A stretch of DNA of 64,000 bases from contig NZ_JAFEIF010000069.1 in NCBI RefSeq assembly GCF_017848645.1, positions 1 to 64,000 of the forward strand, given 5' to 3'. The notes under the pieces were generated by a model. That model did not search any database and had not been told where the DNA came from. It worked only from the letters and a program-made list of their open reading frames with translations. The translations under genes and the position numbers were made by a program. This DNA is from Limnohabitans sp. GTDB lineage: Bacteria; Pseudomonadota; Gammaproteobacteria; Burkholderiales; Burkholderiaceae_C. Shown piece by piece: positions 7,951-18,725 of the stretch (position 1 is the stretch's first letter; every line of letters begins with the position of its first letter).

Positions 7951-8832
7951 TCAGGCCAAGGTAGCTTGCGCTTGCATGGTGAGCCAGCCTTCGTGGTCGC
8001 AGGCCCACAGCTCAATCGTCTTGCCATCGGCAGATGGCCGTCCGTTCAGCCGGAAGGGGTGCAGGTCAAACGTGGGGCGCACGGCGCGGAACTGGAACGA
8101 TGCCAGGCTCGCACCGGACACTTGCCTGCGCACCAGGTCCACCAGCAAGGTGGCAATGAGCGGGCCGTGCACGATGAGGCCGGGGTAGCCTTCCTCTTGC
8201 GTGACGTAGCTGCGGTCGTAGTGGATGCGGTGGCCGTTGAAGGTGAGCGCCGAGTAGCGAAACAGCGACACCGGGTCGGGCACAAACTCGCGCTGCCAGG
8301 GCGCGCCGGTTTCGGCCGCCGTGGGGGGCACTTCGGGCGCACCCGGCACCGCGGCAGCGCGGTAAACGATGTCGTGGGTTTCGGTCAGGCACAGGCCTTG
8401 GGCGTTGTGGAAGGCGTGCTCGACTTCGACAAACAACAGGTCGCCCGTGCGACCCGATTTGTGTTTGACCGAGGCGATGCGCGAATGCTTTTGCGCGTCG
8501 TCGCCCACACGCAGCGGATTATCGGTGTGCCACTGCAAGCGGCCACCGGCCCACATGCGTCGCGGCAGGGGCACGGGCGGCAAAAAGCCACCGCGCAGCG
8601 GGTGCCCGTCGGGCCCGATCTGGCTTTGTGGGGCCTGCGGCAAAAAGTACAGCCAGTGCCACAAGGGCGGCACATCGCTGCCTGCGGCTTGGCGGGCGTC
8701 TTCGCGGTCGAGCAAGGCACTTTGACCGCGCAGTGGCGCAGCCACGATCTCGTCGGTCAGCGTTTCGCTGCGGCCTTCCCAGCTGCGCAGGTGCGCAACC
8801 TGGTCGGCGTCTAAGGTGGTGAGGGTGTTCAT
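7951..8832 (-). CDS. Full-length MaoC-like hydratase (mesaconyl/itaconyl-CoA hydratase type)
   Basis: A 293-aa double-hotdog protein related to 3-methylfumaryl-CoA/mesaconyl-C4-CoA hydratases and the itaconyl-CoA hydratase group. The N-terminal half contains PPLWHWLYFLP, GFLPPVPLPRRMWAGGRLQW and the FAS1-like dehydratase core. The C-terminal half has the hydratase-2-like segment FRYSALTFNGHRIHYDRSY, supplying the catalytic Asp/His, and HGPLIATLL. Reversible hydration of an enoyl-CoA dicarboxylate is the expected reaction. Together with CaiB and CitE-like proteins in one operon it fits a path ending in citramalyl-CoA cleavage; this is inference from linkage. Confidence 0.82.
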   Translation of the reverse strand: MNTLTTLDADQVAHLRSWEGRSETLTDEIVAAPLRGQSALLDREDARQAAGSDVPPLWHWLYFLPQAPQSQIGPDGHPLRGGFLPPVPLPRRMWAGGRLQWHTDNPLRVGDDAQKHSRIASVKHKSGRTGDLLFVEVEHAFHNAQGLCLTETHDIVYRAAAVPGAPEVPPTAAETGAPWQREFVPDPVSLFRYSALTFNGHRIHYDRSYVTQEEGYPGLIVHGPLIATLLVDLVRRQVSGASLASFQFRAVRPTFDLHPFRLNGRPSADGKTIELWACDHEGWLTMQAQATLA

Positions 8833-8911
8833 GGGGTCAATCTTCGCCGAGTCAGGGCCAAGGGGCCGTCTGTGTTTGTGAAAGTCCGCCTTTGTCAGTC
8901 ATGAAGCGCGC

Positions 8912-10450
8912 TCAGGCGCTACCGGTTTGCGCGGCGCTCCACTGCGCCACCAATTCGCGCTTGAGCACTTTGCCGCTCAGGGTCATGGGCATCTCGGGCA
9001 CCAACACCAGCGCCGAGGGCCGCTTGTAGGGCGACAGGTGTTCATGGGCATGGGCCTTGAGGGCCTGCAGGTCCAGCTGCACGCCGGGCTTGGCTTCAAT
9101 GAAGGCCAGGATGTCCTCGTTGCCATCGGCCATCTTCCGCCCGACCACCGCCGCTTTTTGCACACCGGGCCAGGCCAGGAACACCGCCTCGACCTCGCCG
9201 GGGTACACGTTGAAGCCCGAGCGGATGATCATTTCCTTGAGGCGTCCGACCACCTGCAGCGCACCGTCGGCATCTTGTCGGCCCAGGTCGCCACTGGCGT
9301 ACCAGCCACCGGGCTTCATGACTTGCGCGGTGATCTCGGGGTCGCGGAAATAACCTGGCATCAGGCCCACGCCGCGCATCCAGATCTCGCCCGTCTCGCC
9401 TGGTGGCAGGTCGCGCCCATCGGGGCCCATGATGCGCAGCTCGGCGCCTTCGACCAGGTAACCCGCGCTGGTGTCGGCGCGCTGTTCGTTCAGTCGGCAC
9501 AGTGTCAAAGCGCCGGCGTATTCCGACAGGCCGTAGCCGTGGTGCAAGGGTTTTCCAAAGCGCCCTTCGATGGCTTGCTTGACGCTCAGGTCGAGCGGTG
9601 CAGCGCCGGTGTAGACGTAGCGCAAATCCGGGGCGACCGGCTGCCTTATGCCTTGACTGTCCAGCCAAGCCAACAAGCGGGTGAACATGGCGGGCGGGCC
9701 TTGCAGCTGCGTGAGGCCTTGGTGGGCCAGCGCGTCGAACACATCGGCCGGGTCGAACTGGCTGCGCATGAGCAGGCCCGAGCCCGCGTGCAGCGACGCC
9801 ATGAGCACCGTGCCCAGACCGAAGATGTGCGTCATGGGCAAATAGGCGTAAGACCGGTCCGAAGGCCCGAGCTGACGCGACTGCGCCGAGACGCGTGCAA
9901 ACTGCAGCAGCCCCGCGTGCGTGAGCATCACGCCCTTGGGCTGGCCAGTGGTGCCCGAGGTGAAGATGATCGCGGCGACCTGTTCGGCCAATTCACCCGT
10001 TTGCGCTGTGGCCTGTGGTTTGATGGGGGTGCGCTGCAAGCCGGGCAGCACGCTGGCCTGGGTGCCGTGCAGCGAAGCGTGTTGGCGCGCCGCTTCGGAC
10101 ACGCCCACCGTGAAATACAGCACACGCGCATCGGCCTTGTCGGCAAAGGCCGCCACTTCGGACGCGGTCATGCGCGCATTGACACCGCAGGCCCAAGCGC
10201 CCACACGGCTGCAAGCCAGCACCAAGGCCACATGCTCGGGGCAGTTTTCGGCGGCCACCAACACGCGGTCACCCAAATGCACACCGGCATCGCGGAGCTC
10301 CGCCTCCAGCAGGTCCACCTGCTGGGCCAACTGGCCCAGCGTCATCACCCCTTGCGCCAAATACAAAAAGGGGTGCGCAGGTGCCTGCGCGGCGCGTTCG
10401 TCAAACAGCTGATAAATGCGCGTGTGGGGTGAGGTCAATTGCAAAGCCAT
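8912..10450 (-). CDS. AMP-dependent acyl-CoA synthetase/ligase
   Basis: A 512-aa ANL-superfamily enzyme. The P-loop-like core IIFTSGTTGQPKGVMLTH (A3), YGLSEYAG (A5), the hinge aspartate region YASGDLGRQDADG with VVGRLKEMIIRSGFNVYPGE (A7-A8) and the C-terminal catalytic lysine region LSGKVLKREL (A10) are all present. Such enzymes adenylate a carboxylic acid and transfer it to CoA. The length suits medium- or aryl-type acids as well as fatty acids. Only three bases separate its start from the Bug receptor stop, so it belongs to the cluster and may activate the imported acid. Confidence 0.88.
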   Translation of the reverse strand: MALQLTSPHTRIYQLFDERAAQAPAHPFLYLAQGVMTLGQLAQQVDLLEAELRDAGVHLGDRVLVAAENCPEHVALVLACSRVGAWACGVNARMTASEVAAFADKADARVLYFTVGVSEAARQHASLHGTQASVLPGLQRTPIKPQATAQTGELAEQVAAIIFTSGTTGQPKGVMLTHAGLLQFARVSAQSRQLGPSDRSYAYLPMTHIFGLGTVLMASLHAGSGLLMRSQFDPADVFDALAHQGLTQLQGPPAMFTRLLAWLDSQGIRQPVAPDLRYVYTGAAPLDLSVKQAIEGRFGKPLHHGYGLSEYAGALTLCRLNEQRADTSAGYLVEGAELRIMGPDGRDLPPGETGEIWMRGVGLMPGYFRDPEITAQVMKPGGWYASGDLGRQDADGALQVVGRLKEMIIRSGFNVYPGEVEAVFLAWPGVQKAAVVGRKMADGNEDILAFIEAKPGVQLDLQALKAHAHEHLSPYKRPSALVLVPEMPMTLSGKVLKRELVAQWSAAQTGSA

Positions 10451-10453
10451 GTT

Positions 10454-11464
10454 TTATTCGAAGGTCATGCCTTTGGTGACTTCGGCCCACAGCGCGTGTT
10501 CGCGGCGCATGCGATCGGCCATGTCGGCGGGTTTGGCGTTCCAGATCACATAGCCCTGGTCCACCCAGCGCTTGTTCAGCTCGGGGTCTTGCAGCGCGCG
10601 GGCCGTGGCGGCGGTGATCTTCTGGCTGAGTTCGGCGCTCATGCCCAGCGGGCCATACAGGCCGTACCAGCCGCCCACGTCGTAATCACGAATGCCCAAC
10701 TCGGTCATGCTGGGCAGTTGCGGCAGGGCCGGGTTGCGCTCTTTGGAGGTCACGGCCAGGGGCCGCACCTTGCCGCCGTCGATGTGGGCTTTGGCCCCGC
10801 CCACGATGTCAAACATCATCTGGATCTGCCCGCCCATCACGTCGGTCATGGCAGGGGCATTGCCTTTGTAGGGCACATGGGTCATGTTGATGCCCGCACG
10901 GCGCGCAAACAGCTCGCCGCTCAGGTGGTTCGATGCGCCCATGCCGGCCGAGCCGTAGGCCAGTTTGCCGGGGTTGGCTTTGCCAAAAGCCACCAACTCG
11001 GGCAAGGTTTTGAAGGGCTGGTTCTGGTTGATGACCAGCACGTTGGCGTAGCTCAGGATGGTGGCCAGCGGGGTCATGTCCTTGAGCGGGTCAAAAGCCA
11101 TGGCCTTGAGGACATGGGGGCTGATGGTCATGGTGGGGCTGGCGGCATAAAAAATTTCCAGGCTATTGGGCGCCGACTTGACCACGGTGTTACCCGCCAC
11201 CGCACCGCCTGCGCCGGGCCGGTTTTCCACGATCACGGGCTGGCCCAGTTCGCGGCTGAGCACGGGTGCAAACACGCGTGCTGAAGCGTCCACGGGCCCG
11301 CCTGCGGCATAGCCCACGATGAGTTTGACCGGGCTGTTGCTGGCCTGTGCCCAGGCCTGCGGGGCCGACGCGGCGCAAACCGCGCCCAGCGCGATCCCCA
11401 GGGCCGTGCCCAGCAGGCGTCGGCGCGGCGTGTGTGTTGAAACGGTGGATGCTTGTGGTGTCAT
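10454..11464 (-). CDS. Bug-family (TctC-like) periplasmic solute receptor
   Basis: A 336-aa periplasmic binding protein of the Bordetella uptake gene (tripartite tricarboxylate transporter receptor) family. The N-terminus has a signal peptide, with HTPRRRLLGTALGIALGAVC and cleavage after AWA. Signature segments are KLIVGYAAGGPVDASARVFA, the family's ligand-contact region, and ENRPGAGGAVAGNTVVKSAP. The ATG at 11464 directly precedes the signal peptide. No TctA/TctB membrane genes are in the cluster, so the receptor must share a transporter encoded elsewhere or act as a sensor. Ligands of the family are mostly carboxylates. Confidence 0.87.
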   Translation of the reverse strand: MTPQASTVSTHTPRRRLLGTALGIALGAVCAASAPQAWAQASNSPVKLIVGYAAGGPVDASARVFAPVLSRELGQPVIVENRPGAGGAVAGNTVVKSAPNSLEIFYAASPTMTISPHVLKAMAFDPLKDMTPLATILSYANVLVINQNQPFKTLPELVAFGKANPGKLAYGSAGMGASNHLSGELFARRAGINMTHVPYKGNAPAMTDVMGGQIQMMFDIVGGAKAHIDGGKVRPLAVTSKERNPALPQLPSMTELGIRDYDVGGWYGLYGPLGMSAELSQKITAATARALQDPELNKRWVDQGYVIWNAKPADMADRMRREHALWAEVTKGMTFE

Positions 11465-11503
11465 GGTGTGTCTCTTCGGGGGGGAATGGGCCGACCCCAA
11501 TGG

Positions 11504-12007
11504 TCAGCGTTGGGGATCGACAAATTTGAAGGCGCCCATGGCGCGGGCCACCACATCGCCGCTGTCGTCGGTGATGTGCGCCTCGCAAAAGCAGACGCTG
11601 CGCCCGCCGCCACTGGCGCGGCCGTGGGCCACCAGGCGGCCCCGGCCGGGTTTGAAAAACTGGGTGGACATGTCCACCGTGACCACGGCGCGCTGGAAGT
11701 TGGTGCTCGACAGCGCGGCGCTGGACATGGCCCCGTCGAGCATGGTCATGAGCACGCCGCCGTGTGCGTTGTGGAAGTTGTTGGTCAGGTCAGGGCGGGT
11801 GTCGAGCACCAGACGCGATACACCGTCACGGGCCATCTCGCGGCGCAGATTCAGCAGATGGTTGAAGCCCACTTGTGCATACAGGCGCGAGGTGTCGCTG
11901 GCGCCCGCGTGTGACACGGCGTCGATGCCCTCCGGGGTGCGCGCTGGCGCGTCCGCTTCGGGGGGCGCCGGGCTGCAGGTGTCTGTGTCGGTGAAGGACA
12001 TGGTCAT
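11504..12007 (-). CDS. PaaI-like hotdog thioesterase
   Basis: A protein of about 167 aa with a single hotdog domain of the PaaI/YdiI thioesterase group: FHNAHGGVLMTMLDGAMSSA contains the N-x-H-G-G active-site region, followed by VTVDMSTQFFKPGRG and a terminal VARAMGAFKFVD. Such enzymes hydrolyse acyl-CoAs that accumulate in catabolic pathways and release CoA. Starts at 12007 or 12001 are both possible, and the first 30 residues are low-complexity. It lies between the Bug receptor and the nitronate monooxygenase in the same operon, so a CoA-recycling or rescue role is likely. Confidence 0.8.
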   Translation of the reverse strand: MTMSFTDTDTCSPAPPEADAPARTPEGIDAVSHAGASDTSRLYAQVGFNHLLNLRREMARDGVSRLVLDTRPDLTNNFHNAHGGVLMTMLDGAMSSAALSSTNFQRAVVTVDMSTQFFKPGRGRLVAHGRASGGGRSVCFCEAHITDDSGDVVARAMGAFKFVDPQR

Positions 12008-12021
12008 GGCTTTAAAAATGT

Positions 12022-13987
<1,966 letters not shown>

Positions 13988-14034
13988 GTCTTGTCTCCTC
14001 TGTGGTTTTGTGTTGAAAAAAGAATCGGGTTGGC

Positions 14035-15189
14035 TCAGCCGCGTGCCTCGCGCACCATGTTGCGGCCAATGATGATTTGCTGGATCTGCGTGGTGCCCTC
14101 ATACAGGCGGAACAAACGCACATCGCGGTAAAAGCGCTCGATGCCGTACTCGGACAGGTAGCCCGCGCCCCCCAAAATTTGCACCGCACGGTCGGCCACA
14201 CGGCCGCACATTTCGGACGCGAACATCTTGCAGCACGAAGCTTCGGTCGACACGCTTCGGCCTTCGTCGCGCTTGCGTGCGGCATCGATCACCATGCACT
14301 CGGCCGCGTACAGCTCGGCCTTGCTGTCGGCCAGCATGGCCTGCACCAGTTGGAACTCGGCGATCGGCTGGCCAAACTGTTTGCGGTCAATGGCGTAGCG
14401 CAGCGCATCGTCCAAGATGCGCTGGGCCACGCCTACACACACGGCGGCCAAATGGATCCGGCCTTTTTCAAGCACCTTCATCGCGGTCTTGAAGCCCTGG
14501 CCTTCTTGGCCGCCGATCAGGTTGGCAGCGGGCACACGCACGTTGTCAAAGATCACGTCGCAGGTGTGTGCGCCTTTTTGGCCCATCTTCTGGTCGTTCT
14601 TGCCCAGGCTGATGCCGGGCGATTGGGCGTCGACGATGAAGGCCGACACACCGCCCGCGCCCTTGTCGGCCGGGTTGGTGCGCGCCATGAGCGTGAAGAT
14701 TTTGGAATGCGGTGCGTTGGTGATGTAGCGCTTGGTGCCGTTGACCACGTAGTGGTCACCGTCCTTGATGGCGGTGGTGCGCAGCGATGCGGCGTCCGAT
14801 CCCGCGTCGGGTTCGGTCAGCGCAAACGAGGCCGACAACTCGCCCGTGGCCAGCTTGGGCAGGTAATAGGCTTTTTGTTCTTCGGTGCCGTCCATCAGGA
14901 TGCCCTGCGAGCCAATGCCCACCGTGGTGCCAATCACCGAGCGGAAGGCGGGCGAGGTTTTGCACAGCTCAAACAAGAGGCGCGCCTCTTCTTCCATGGT
15001 CAGCTCCAGGCCGCCATAGGCCTCGGGGATGGTGAGGCCAAACATGCCCATCTCGCGCATCTCCTGCACGATGGCTTCGGGGATCTCGTCGGTCTGGGCG
15101 ACTTCGTTTTCGGCAGGTACCAGGCGCTCGCGCACAAAACGACGAACGGAGTCGAGCAGGGCTTCAAAGGTTTCGGTATCTCGGATCAT
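14035..15189 (-). CDS. Acyl-CoA dehydrogenase
   Basis: A 384-aa enzyme of canonical length. The beta-domain signature FALTEPDAGSDAASLRTTA and the C-domain YAIDRKQFGQPIAEFQLVQA are present, with the second signature region QILGGAGYLSEYGIERFYRD. The catalytic glutamate lies in LYEGTTQIQQ, as in short/medium-chain and butyryl-CoA dehydrogenases. It therefore contrasts with the dehydrogenase at 6753-7913, which lacks this motif. FAD-linked alpha,beta-dehydrogenation of an acyl-CoA feeding the hydratases in the same operon is expected. The chain and branch specificity cannot be told from sequence. Confidence 0.9.
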   Translation of the reverse strand: MIRDTETFEALLDSVRRFVRERLVPAENEVAQTDEIPEAIVQEMREMGMFGLTIPEAYGGLELTMEEEARLLFELCKTSPAFRSVIGTTVGIGSQGILMDGTEEQKAYYLPKLATGELSASFALTEPDAGSDAASLRTTAIKDGDHYVVNGTKRYITNAPHSKIFTLMARTNPADKGAGGVSAFIVDAQSPGISLGKNDQKMGQKGAHTCDVIFDNVRVPAANLIGGQEGQGFKTAMKVLEKGRIHLAAVCVGVAQRILDDALRYAIDRKQFGQPIAEFQLVQAMLADSKAELYAAECMVIDAARKRDEGRSVSTEASCCKMFASEMCGRVADRAVQILGGAGYLSEYGIERFYRDVRLFRLYEGTTQIQQIIIGRNMVREARG

Positions 15190-15207
15190 GGCTTGTGGGT
15201 GATGAAT

Positions 15208-16827
15208 TTACAAAGTCTCAAAAGTGCCGAGGATGGCCGTGGACTGGCTCGACAGCGTGCCGCCGTTGCCGTGGGCCAGCGCGGTCTGCACGCCGGGCAC
15301 TTGGCGCTCGCCGCCTTCGCCGCGCAACTGGCGCACAGCTTCGATCACGGTGAAGATGCCGTACATGCCCGGGTGCGTGCACGACAGGCCGCCGCCGTTG
15401 GTGTTGACCGGTAGGTGGCCACCGGGCGCGATGCCGCCGCCTTCCACGAAGGCACCGGCTTCGCCTTTTTTGCAAAAGCCCAGATCTTCCAGGAAGAGCA
15501 AGGTGTTGATGGTGAAGGCGTCGTACAGCTGCACCACGCCCATGTCACTCGGCTTCATGCCGGCCATAGCAAAAGCCTCGCGGCCGGACTGGCTGGCCGA
15601 TGTGACGGTGAGGTCGTGCATGGCCGAGATCTGGCGGTTCCAGTTGGCGGTGGCGTTGCCCAGCACGTACACCGGTTTCTTTGGCAGGTCACGCGCACGG
15701 TCGGCGCGCACCAACACAAAGGCACCGCCACCGTCGGTGACCAGGCAGCAGTCGCGCACCGACAAGGGGTCGGACACCATGCGGGCCTTGAGCACGTCGT
15801 CAATGGACAGCGGCTCGCGCATGAAGGCTTCGGGGTTGCGCTGCGCCCAGGCGCGTGCGGCTACGGCCACTTCGGCCAGCTGGCGGCGGGTGGTTCCGTA
15901 CTGGTGCATGTGTCGCTGCGTGGCCAGCGCGTAGGCGCTCAGCGGTTGTATCGGGGCGTAGGGGGTTTCGTAAGGCTGCGGATCCATCACGCGGCGGGCC
16001 TGGGCGATCTCGGCGCGGCCAAAGGTGGAGGTGCGCTGCGTGCTGCCGTAGCACACCAGCACCGCGTTGCACTGGCCCGACTGCAAAGCCATCATGGCGG
16101 GCAAGAGGTGCGCCACAAAGCTGGAGCCGCCGAGCATGGTGCCGTTGGTGTAGCGTGGGTTGATACCCAAATATTCGGTCACGGGCATGGGCCACATGGT
16201 GGACAGCACACTGGCGGTGCACAGGCCGTCGATGTCGCTCATCTTCAAACCGGCATCGGCCACCGCGGCGTGCGCGGCGCGGGCGAGCACTTCCATCTCG
16301 GAAAAGCCCGTGGCCTCGCCGCAACCAAAGGTGGCCACACCCGCAATCGCCGCGCTGCCGCGCAAGGCCTTCAGGCCCGACGAGGTGTGCACCGCCGCCG
16401 ATGCGGCCGGGCCACGGGGAACCGGTTTGACCGATGCAGCCGCGGTATCGACCGGGTCAAACACCACCATGCCTTGGCCCTTGTCGACCACCACACGGGC
16501 CTGCACACGCTGGCCCACCTGCACCGCATCGACCGGGCTGATCTCCACGCGGCTCATCAAACGCACGCCTTCGTCCAGGTCAATCAGGCAGACGTTGTAG
16601 TCGCCGCCCGCGTCGGGTTTGCGGCGCACCGTGGTCACCGAATACACCGTGCCCAGGCCCGAGGGGGGCACCAGGCTCAGGTCATTGCTGCCGCAGTGCG
16701 GGCAGACCTCACGCGGGAAGTAAATGTGTTGGCCGCAACCAGTGCATTGCTGAATCAGGAAGCGGCCTTCGGCGAGGGCGGCCTGGTGTTGGGCGAGCAC
16801 ACCGGTCTGTTGGTTCTCTGCAGTCAT
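15208..16827 (-). CDS. DUF35 (OB-fold/zinc ribbon)-SCP2-thiolase-like fusion
   Basis: A 539-aa two-domain protein. Residues 1-130 form a DUF35-type unit with a zinc ribbon (Cys28, Cys31, Cys42, Cys45) and an OB-fold. Residues about 150-539 form an SCP2-thiolase-like domain ending in NTNGGGLSCTHPGMYG. At the position where thiolases usually carry the nucleophilic cysteine, the sequence reads MLGGSSFVAH (231-240), with no cysteine. Separate DUF35/Ltp2 partners form a retro-aldolase in bacterial sterol side-chain degradation, so aldolase activity is as likely as thiolysis. The ATG at 16827 has GAGG eight bases upstream; the ATG at 16833 would be too close. Confidence 0.8.
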   Translation of the reverse strand: MTAENQQTGVLAQHQAALAEGRFLIQQCTGCGQHIYFPREVCPHCGSNDLSLVPPSGLGTVYSVTTVRRKPDAGGDYNVCLIDLDEGVRLMSRVEISPVDAVQVGQRVQARVVVDKGQGMVVFDPVDTAAASVKPVPRGPAASAAVHTSSGLKALRGSAAIAGVATFGCGEATGFSEMEVLARAAHAAVADAGLKMSDIDGLCTASVLSTMWPMPVTEYLGINPRYTNGTMLGGSSFVAHLLPAMMALQSGQCNAVLVCYGSTQRTSTFGRAEIAQARRVMDPQPYETPYAPIQPLSAYALATQRHMHQYGTTRRQLAEVAVAARAWAQRNPEAFMREPLSIDDVLKARMVSDPLSVRDCCLVTDGGGAFVLVRADRARDLPKKPVYVLGNATANWNRQISAMHDLTVTSASQSGREAFAMAGMKPSDMGVVQLYDAFTINTLLFLEDLGFCKKGEAGAFVEGGGIAPGGHLPVNTNGGGLSCTHPGMYGIFTVIEAVRQLRGEGGERQVPGVQTALAHGNGGTLSSQSTAILGTFETL

Positions 16828-16837
16828 GGTCATCGCC

Positions 16838-17758
16838 TCAGATCGGGTCCCAGCTGAACACGTCGCCCGAGCGGTCCAGGTCAAAGAAGCTCGACTTGAG
16901 CGCGGGCATGGCTTGGTCCAGCACCGATTGCGGCGTCCAGCCCTCGCTGCGGTGCACCGAGCGTATGGGGCGCGGCTGGCTCATCAAGAAAATTTCGTTG
17001 TTGCGCACGGCAAAGACCTGGCCGTTCACATGGGCCGAGGCGTCGCTGGCCAGGGCCACCGCCATGGGCGCGATCTTGGCGGGCGTCATCTGCTTGATGC
17101 GTTCAACACGGGCCTGTTCTTCGGGCGTCTCGGTCGGGATCGAGCCGATCATGCGGCTCCAGGCAAAGGGCGAAATGCAGTTGGAGCGCACGTTGAACTT
17201 TTGCATGTCCAGCGCGATCGACTTGGACAGCGCCGTCACGCCCAGCTTGGCCGCCGAATAGTTGGCCTGGCCGAAGTTGCCCACCAAGCCCGAGGTCGAA
17301 GTCATGTGGATGTAGTTGCCGCTTTCCTGCTCCTTGAAGTGCGGGGCAGCAGCGCGGCTGACGTAGAAAGCGCCATACAGGTGCACCTTGAGCACCGCGT
17401 CCCACTCGTCCATGCTCATCTTGTGGAAGAAGCGGTCGCGCAAGATGCCTGCGTTGTTGACCACCACGTCGATGCGGCCAAAGCTGTCGATGGCGGTCTG
17501 AATGATGCGCGCCGCGCCTGCGGCGTCAGACACGCTGTCGGTGTTGGCCGCGGCCTGACCGCCCATCGCCACAATCTCGTTGACCACTTGCTGGGCGGGG
17601 CCTGCGTCCTGACCTTCGCCCGAGACAGACGCGCCAATGTCGTTGACGACCACTTTGGCCCCTTCGCGGGCCATGGCCAGCGCGATGTCGCGGCCAATGC
17701 CGCCGCCCGCGCCGGTGACCACGACCACCTTGTCCTGGACCAATCCTGTACTGCTCAT
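16838..17758 (-). CDS. Short-chain dehydrogenase/reductase
   Basis: A 306-aa Rossmann-fold SDR. The cofactor loop VVVTGAGGGIGRDIALAMAR, NNAGILRDRFFHKM (the N-N-A-G motif), and the catalytic Ser-Tyr-Lys set in HMTSTSGLVGNFGQANYSAA followed by K are visible. Its closest family pattern is that of the SDR domain of peroxisomal multifunctional enzyme type 2, which oxidises 3-hydroxyacyl-CoA. The ATG at 17758 begins the family homology; the open frame upstream is unrelated. It probably oxidises the hydroxyacyl-CoA made by the MaoC pair to the 3-ketoacyl-CoA used by the thiolase-like fusion immediately downstream. Confidence 0.85.
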   Translation of the reverse strand: MSSTGLVQDKVVVVTGAGGGIGRDIALAMAREGAKVVVNDIGASVSGEGQDAGPAQQVVNEIVAMGGQAAANTDSVSDAAGAARIIQTAIDSFGRIDVVVNNAGILRDRFFHKMSMDEWDAVLKVHLYGAFYVSRAAAPHFKEQESGNYIHMTSTSGLVGNFGQANYSAAKLGVTALSKSIALDMQKFNVRSNCISPFAWSRMIGSIPTETPEEQARVERIKQMTPAKIAPMAVALASDASAHVNGQVFAVRNNEIFLMSQPRPIRSVHRSEGWTPQSVLDQAMPALKSSFFDLDRSGDVFSWDPI

Positions 17759-17850
17759 GCTTGCTCTCCTTCGGGTCATGGTCTCGTGGCGAGACGGGGC
17801 ACCGCCTGCGACACCATGGGTTGATGTATCTTGTGTCGTGTCTGGATTCT

Positions 17851-17869
17851 CAACAATCTGCGATTGCTG
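17851..17869. promoter_or_regulatory. Imperfect inverted repeat in the internal gap of the catabolic cluster
   Basis: The 154-bp gap between the enoyl-CoA hydratase stop and the SDR start is the largest inside the cluster. It holds CAACAATC (17851-17858) and GATTGCTG (17862-17869), complementary at 7 of 8 positions around TGC. Such a dyad could be a regulator site for a second internal promoter driving the SDR-to-CitE genes. No -35/-10 pair can be assigned with confidence. Confidence 0.3.
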
Positions 17870-17912
17870 AACCGGGTCTTTTGAATTGCCTAACCCCGGG
17901 ATTCCCCTTGGT

Positions 17913-18725
17913 TCAAGGCCTTTTGTCTTGGCTTGGCCAGGCAAACAAGGGCGGCTGCTTGTTCAGAAATCGGCCCACGGCTTCGCGGTGCTCGGCGGTG
18001 CCTGCGGCCAGGGCCTGGGCTTGCGCTTCGGCGCTCAACATGTCCTGCAGGCCGCCGCCCAGGGCGCTGCCCAGGCTGCGCTTGATGAGCGCCACCGCCG
18101 CCGGCGACGCACCCACAAAACTGCGCGCCATGGCCTGCGCACGGGGCAGTAACTGGTCCGGCTCGTGCAGCTCCATCACGATGCCAAGACGCAAGGCCTC
18201 TTGGGCGTCGAGGTCACGGGCCGACAGCATGATCTCTTTGGCGCGCTGCACGCCCACCACACGCGGCAGGGTGTAGAGCGCCCCCACATCGGGCACCAGG
18301 CCGACTTTGAGGAAGGACATGTTGAACCAGGCGCGCGGCGTGGCCAGCACAAAGTCGGCGGCCAAGGCAAGGCTAAAGCCCGCACCAGCGGCCGCGCCAT
18401 CGACGGCGGCGATCACCGGGCGGTCGAGCGTGAGCAAGACCTGCAACCACGCGTGCAGGGTCTGCATGCGCTGGAGCCACCCGCCGTTGTCCAGGTTGGC
18501 GGCCGCGATGTTTTTCAGGTCACCGCCCGAACAAAAATGCCCGCCCGCGCCCGTCAGGACCACGGCGCGGATGCTGCGGTCTTGCTGGATTTGCTGCAAG
18601 GCCACCGCCAGTTCGTCGCGCATGGCCGGCTCCAGCGCGTTGCGCTTGCTCGGGCTGTTGAAAGTCAGGGTGGCGACTTGTTCGCTCACCTCGAATTGGA
18701 GCAAGGATGTGTGGGTCATGGTCAT
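17913..18725 (-). CDS. Enoyl-CoA hydratase/isomerase family protein
   Basis: A 270-aa crotonase-fold protein. The oxyanion-hole segments SPSKRNALEPAMRDELAVAL and GAGGHFCSGGDLKNIAAANL, and the later DGAAAGAGFSLALAADFVLA followed by VGLVPDVGALYTLPRVVG, are typical. In the second motif an Asp (PDVGA) replaces one of the two hydratase glutamates, so isomerase or other crotonase chemistry is possible. Its start overlaps the stop of the upstream MaoC gene in ATGA, indicating coupled translation. It is one of the first three genes of the long leftward operon. Confidence 0.87.
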   Translation of the reverse strand: MTMTHTSLLQFEVSEQVATLTFNSPSKRNALEPAMRDELAVALQQIQQDRSIRAVVLTGAGGHFCSGGDLKNIAAANLDNGGWLQRMQTLHAWLQVLLTLDRPVIAAVDGAAAGAGFSLALAADFVLATPRAWFNMSFLKVGLVPDVGALYTLPRVVGVQRAKEIMLSARDLDAQEALRLGIVMELHEPDQLLPRAQAMARSFVGASPAAVALIKRSLGSALGGGLQDMLSAEAQAQALAAGTAEHREAVGRFLNKQPPLFAWPSQDKRP

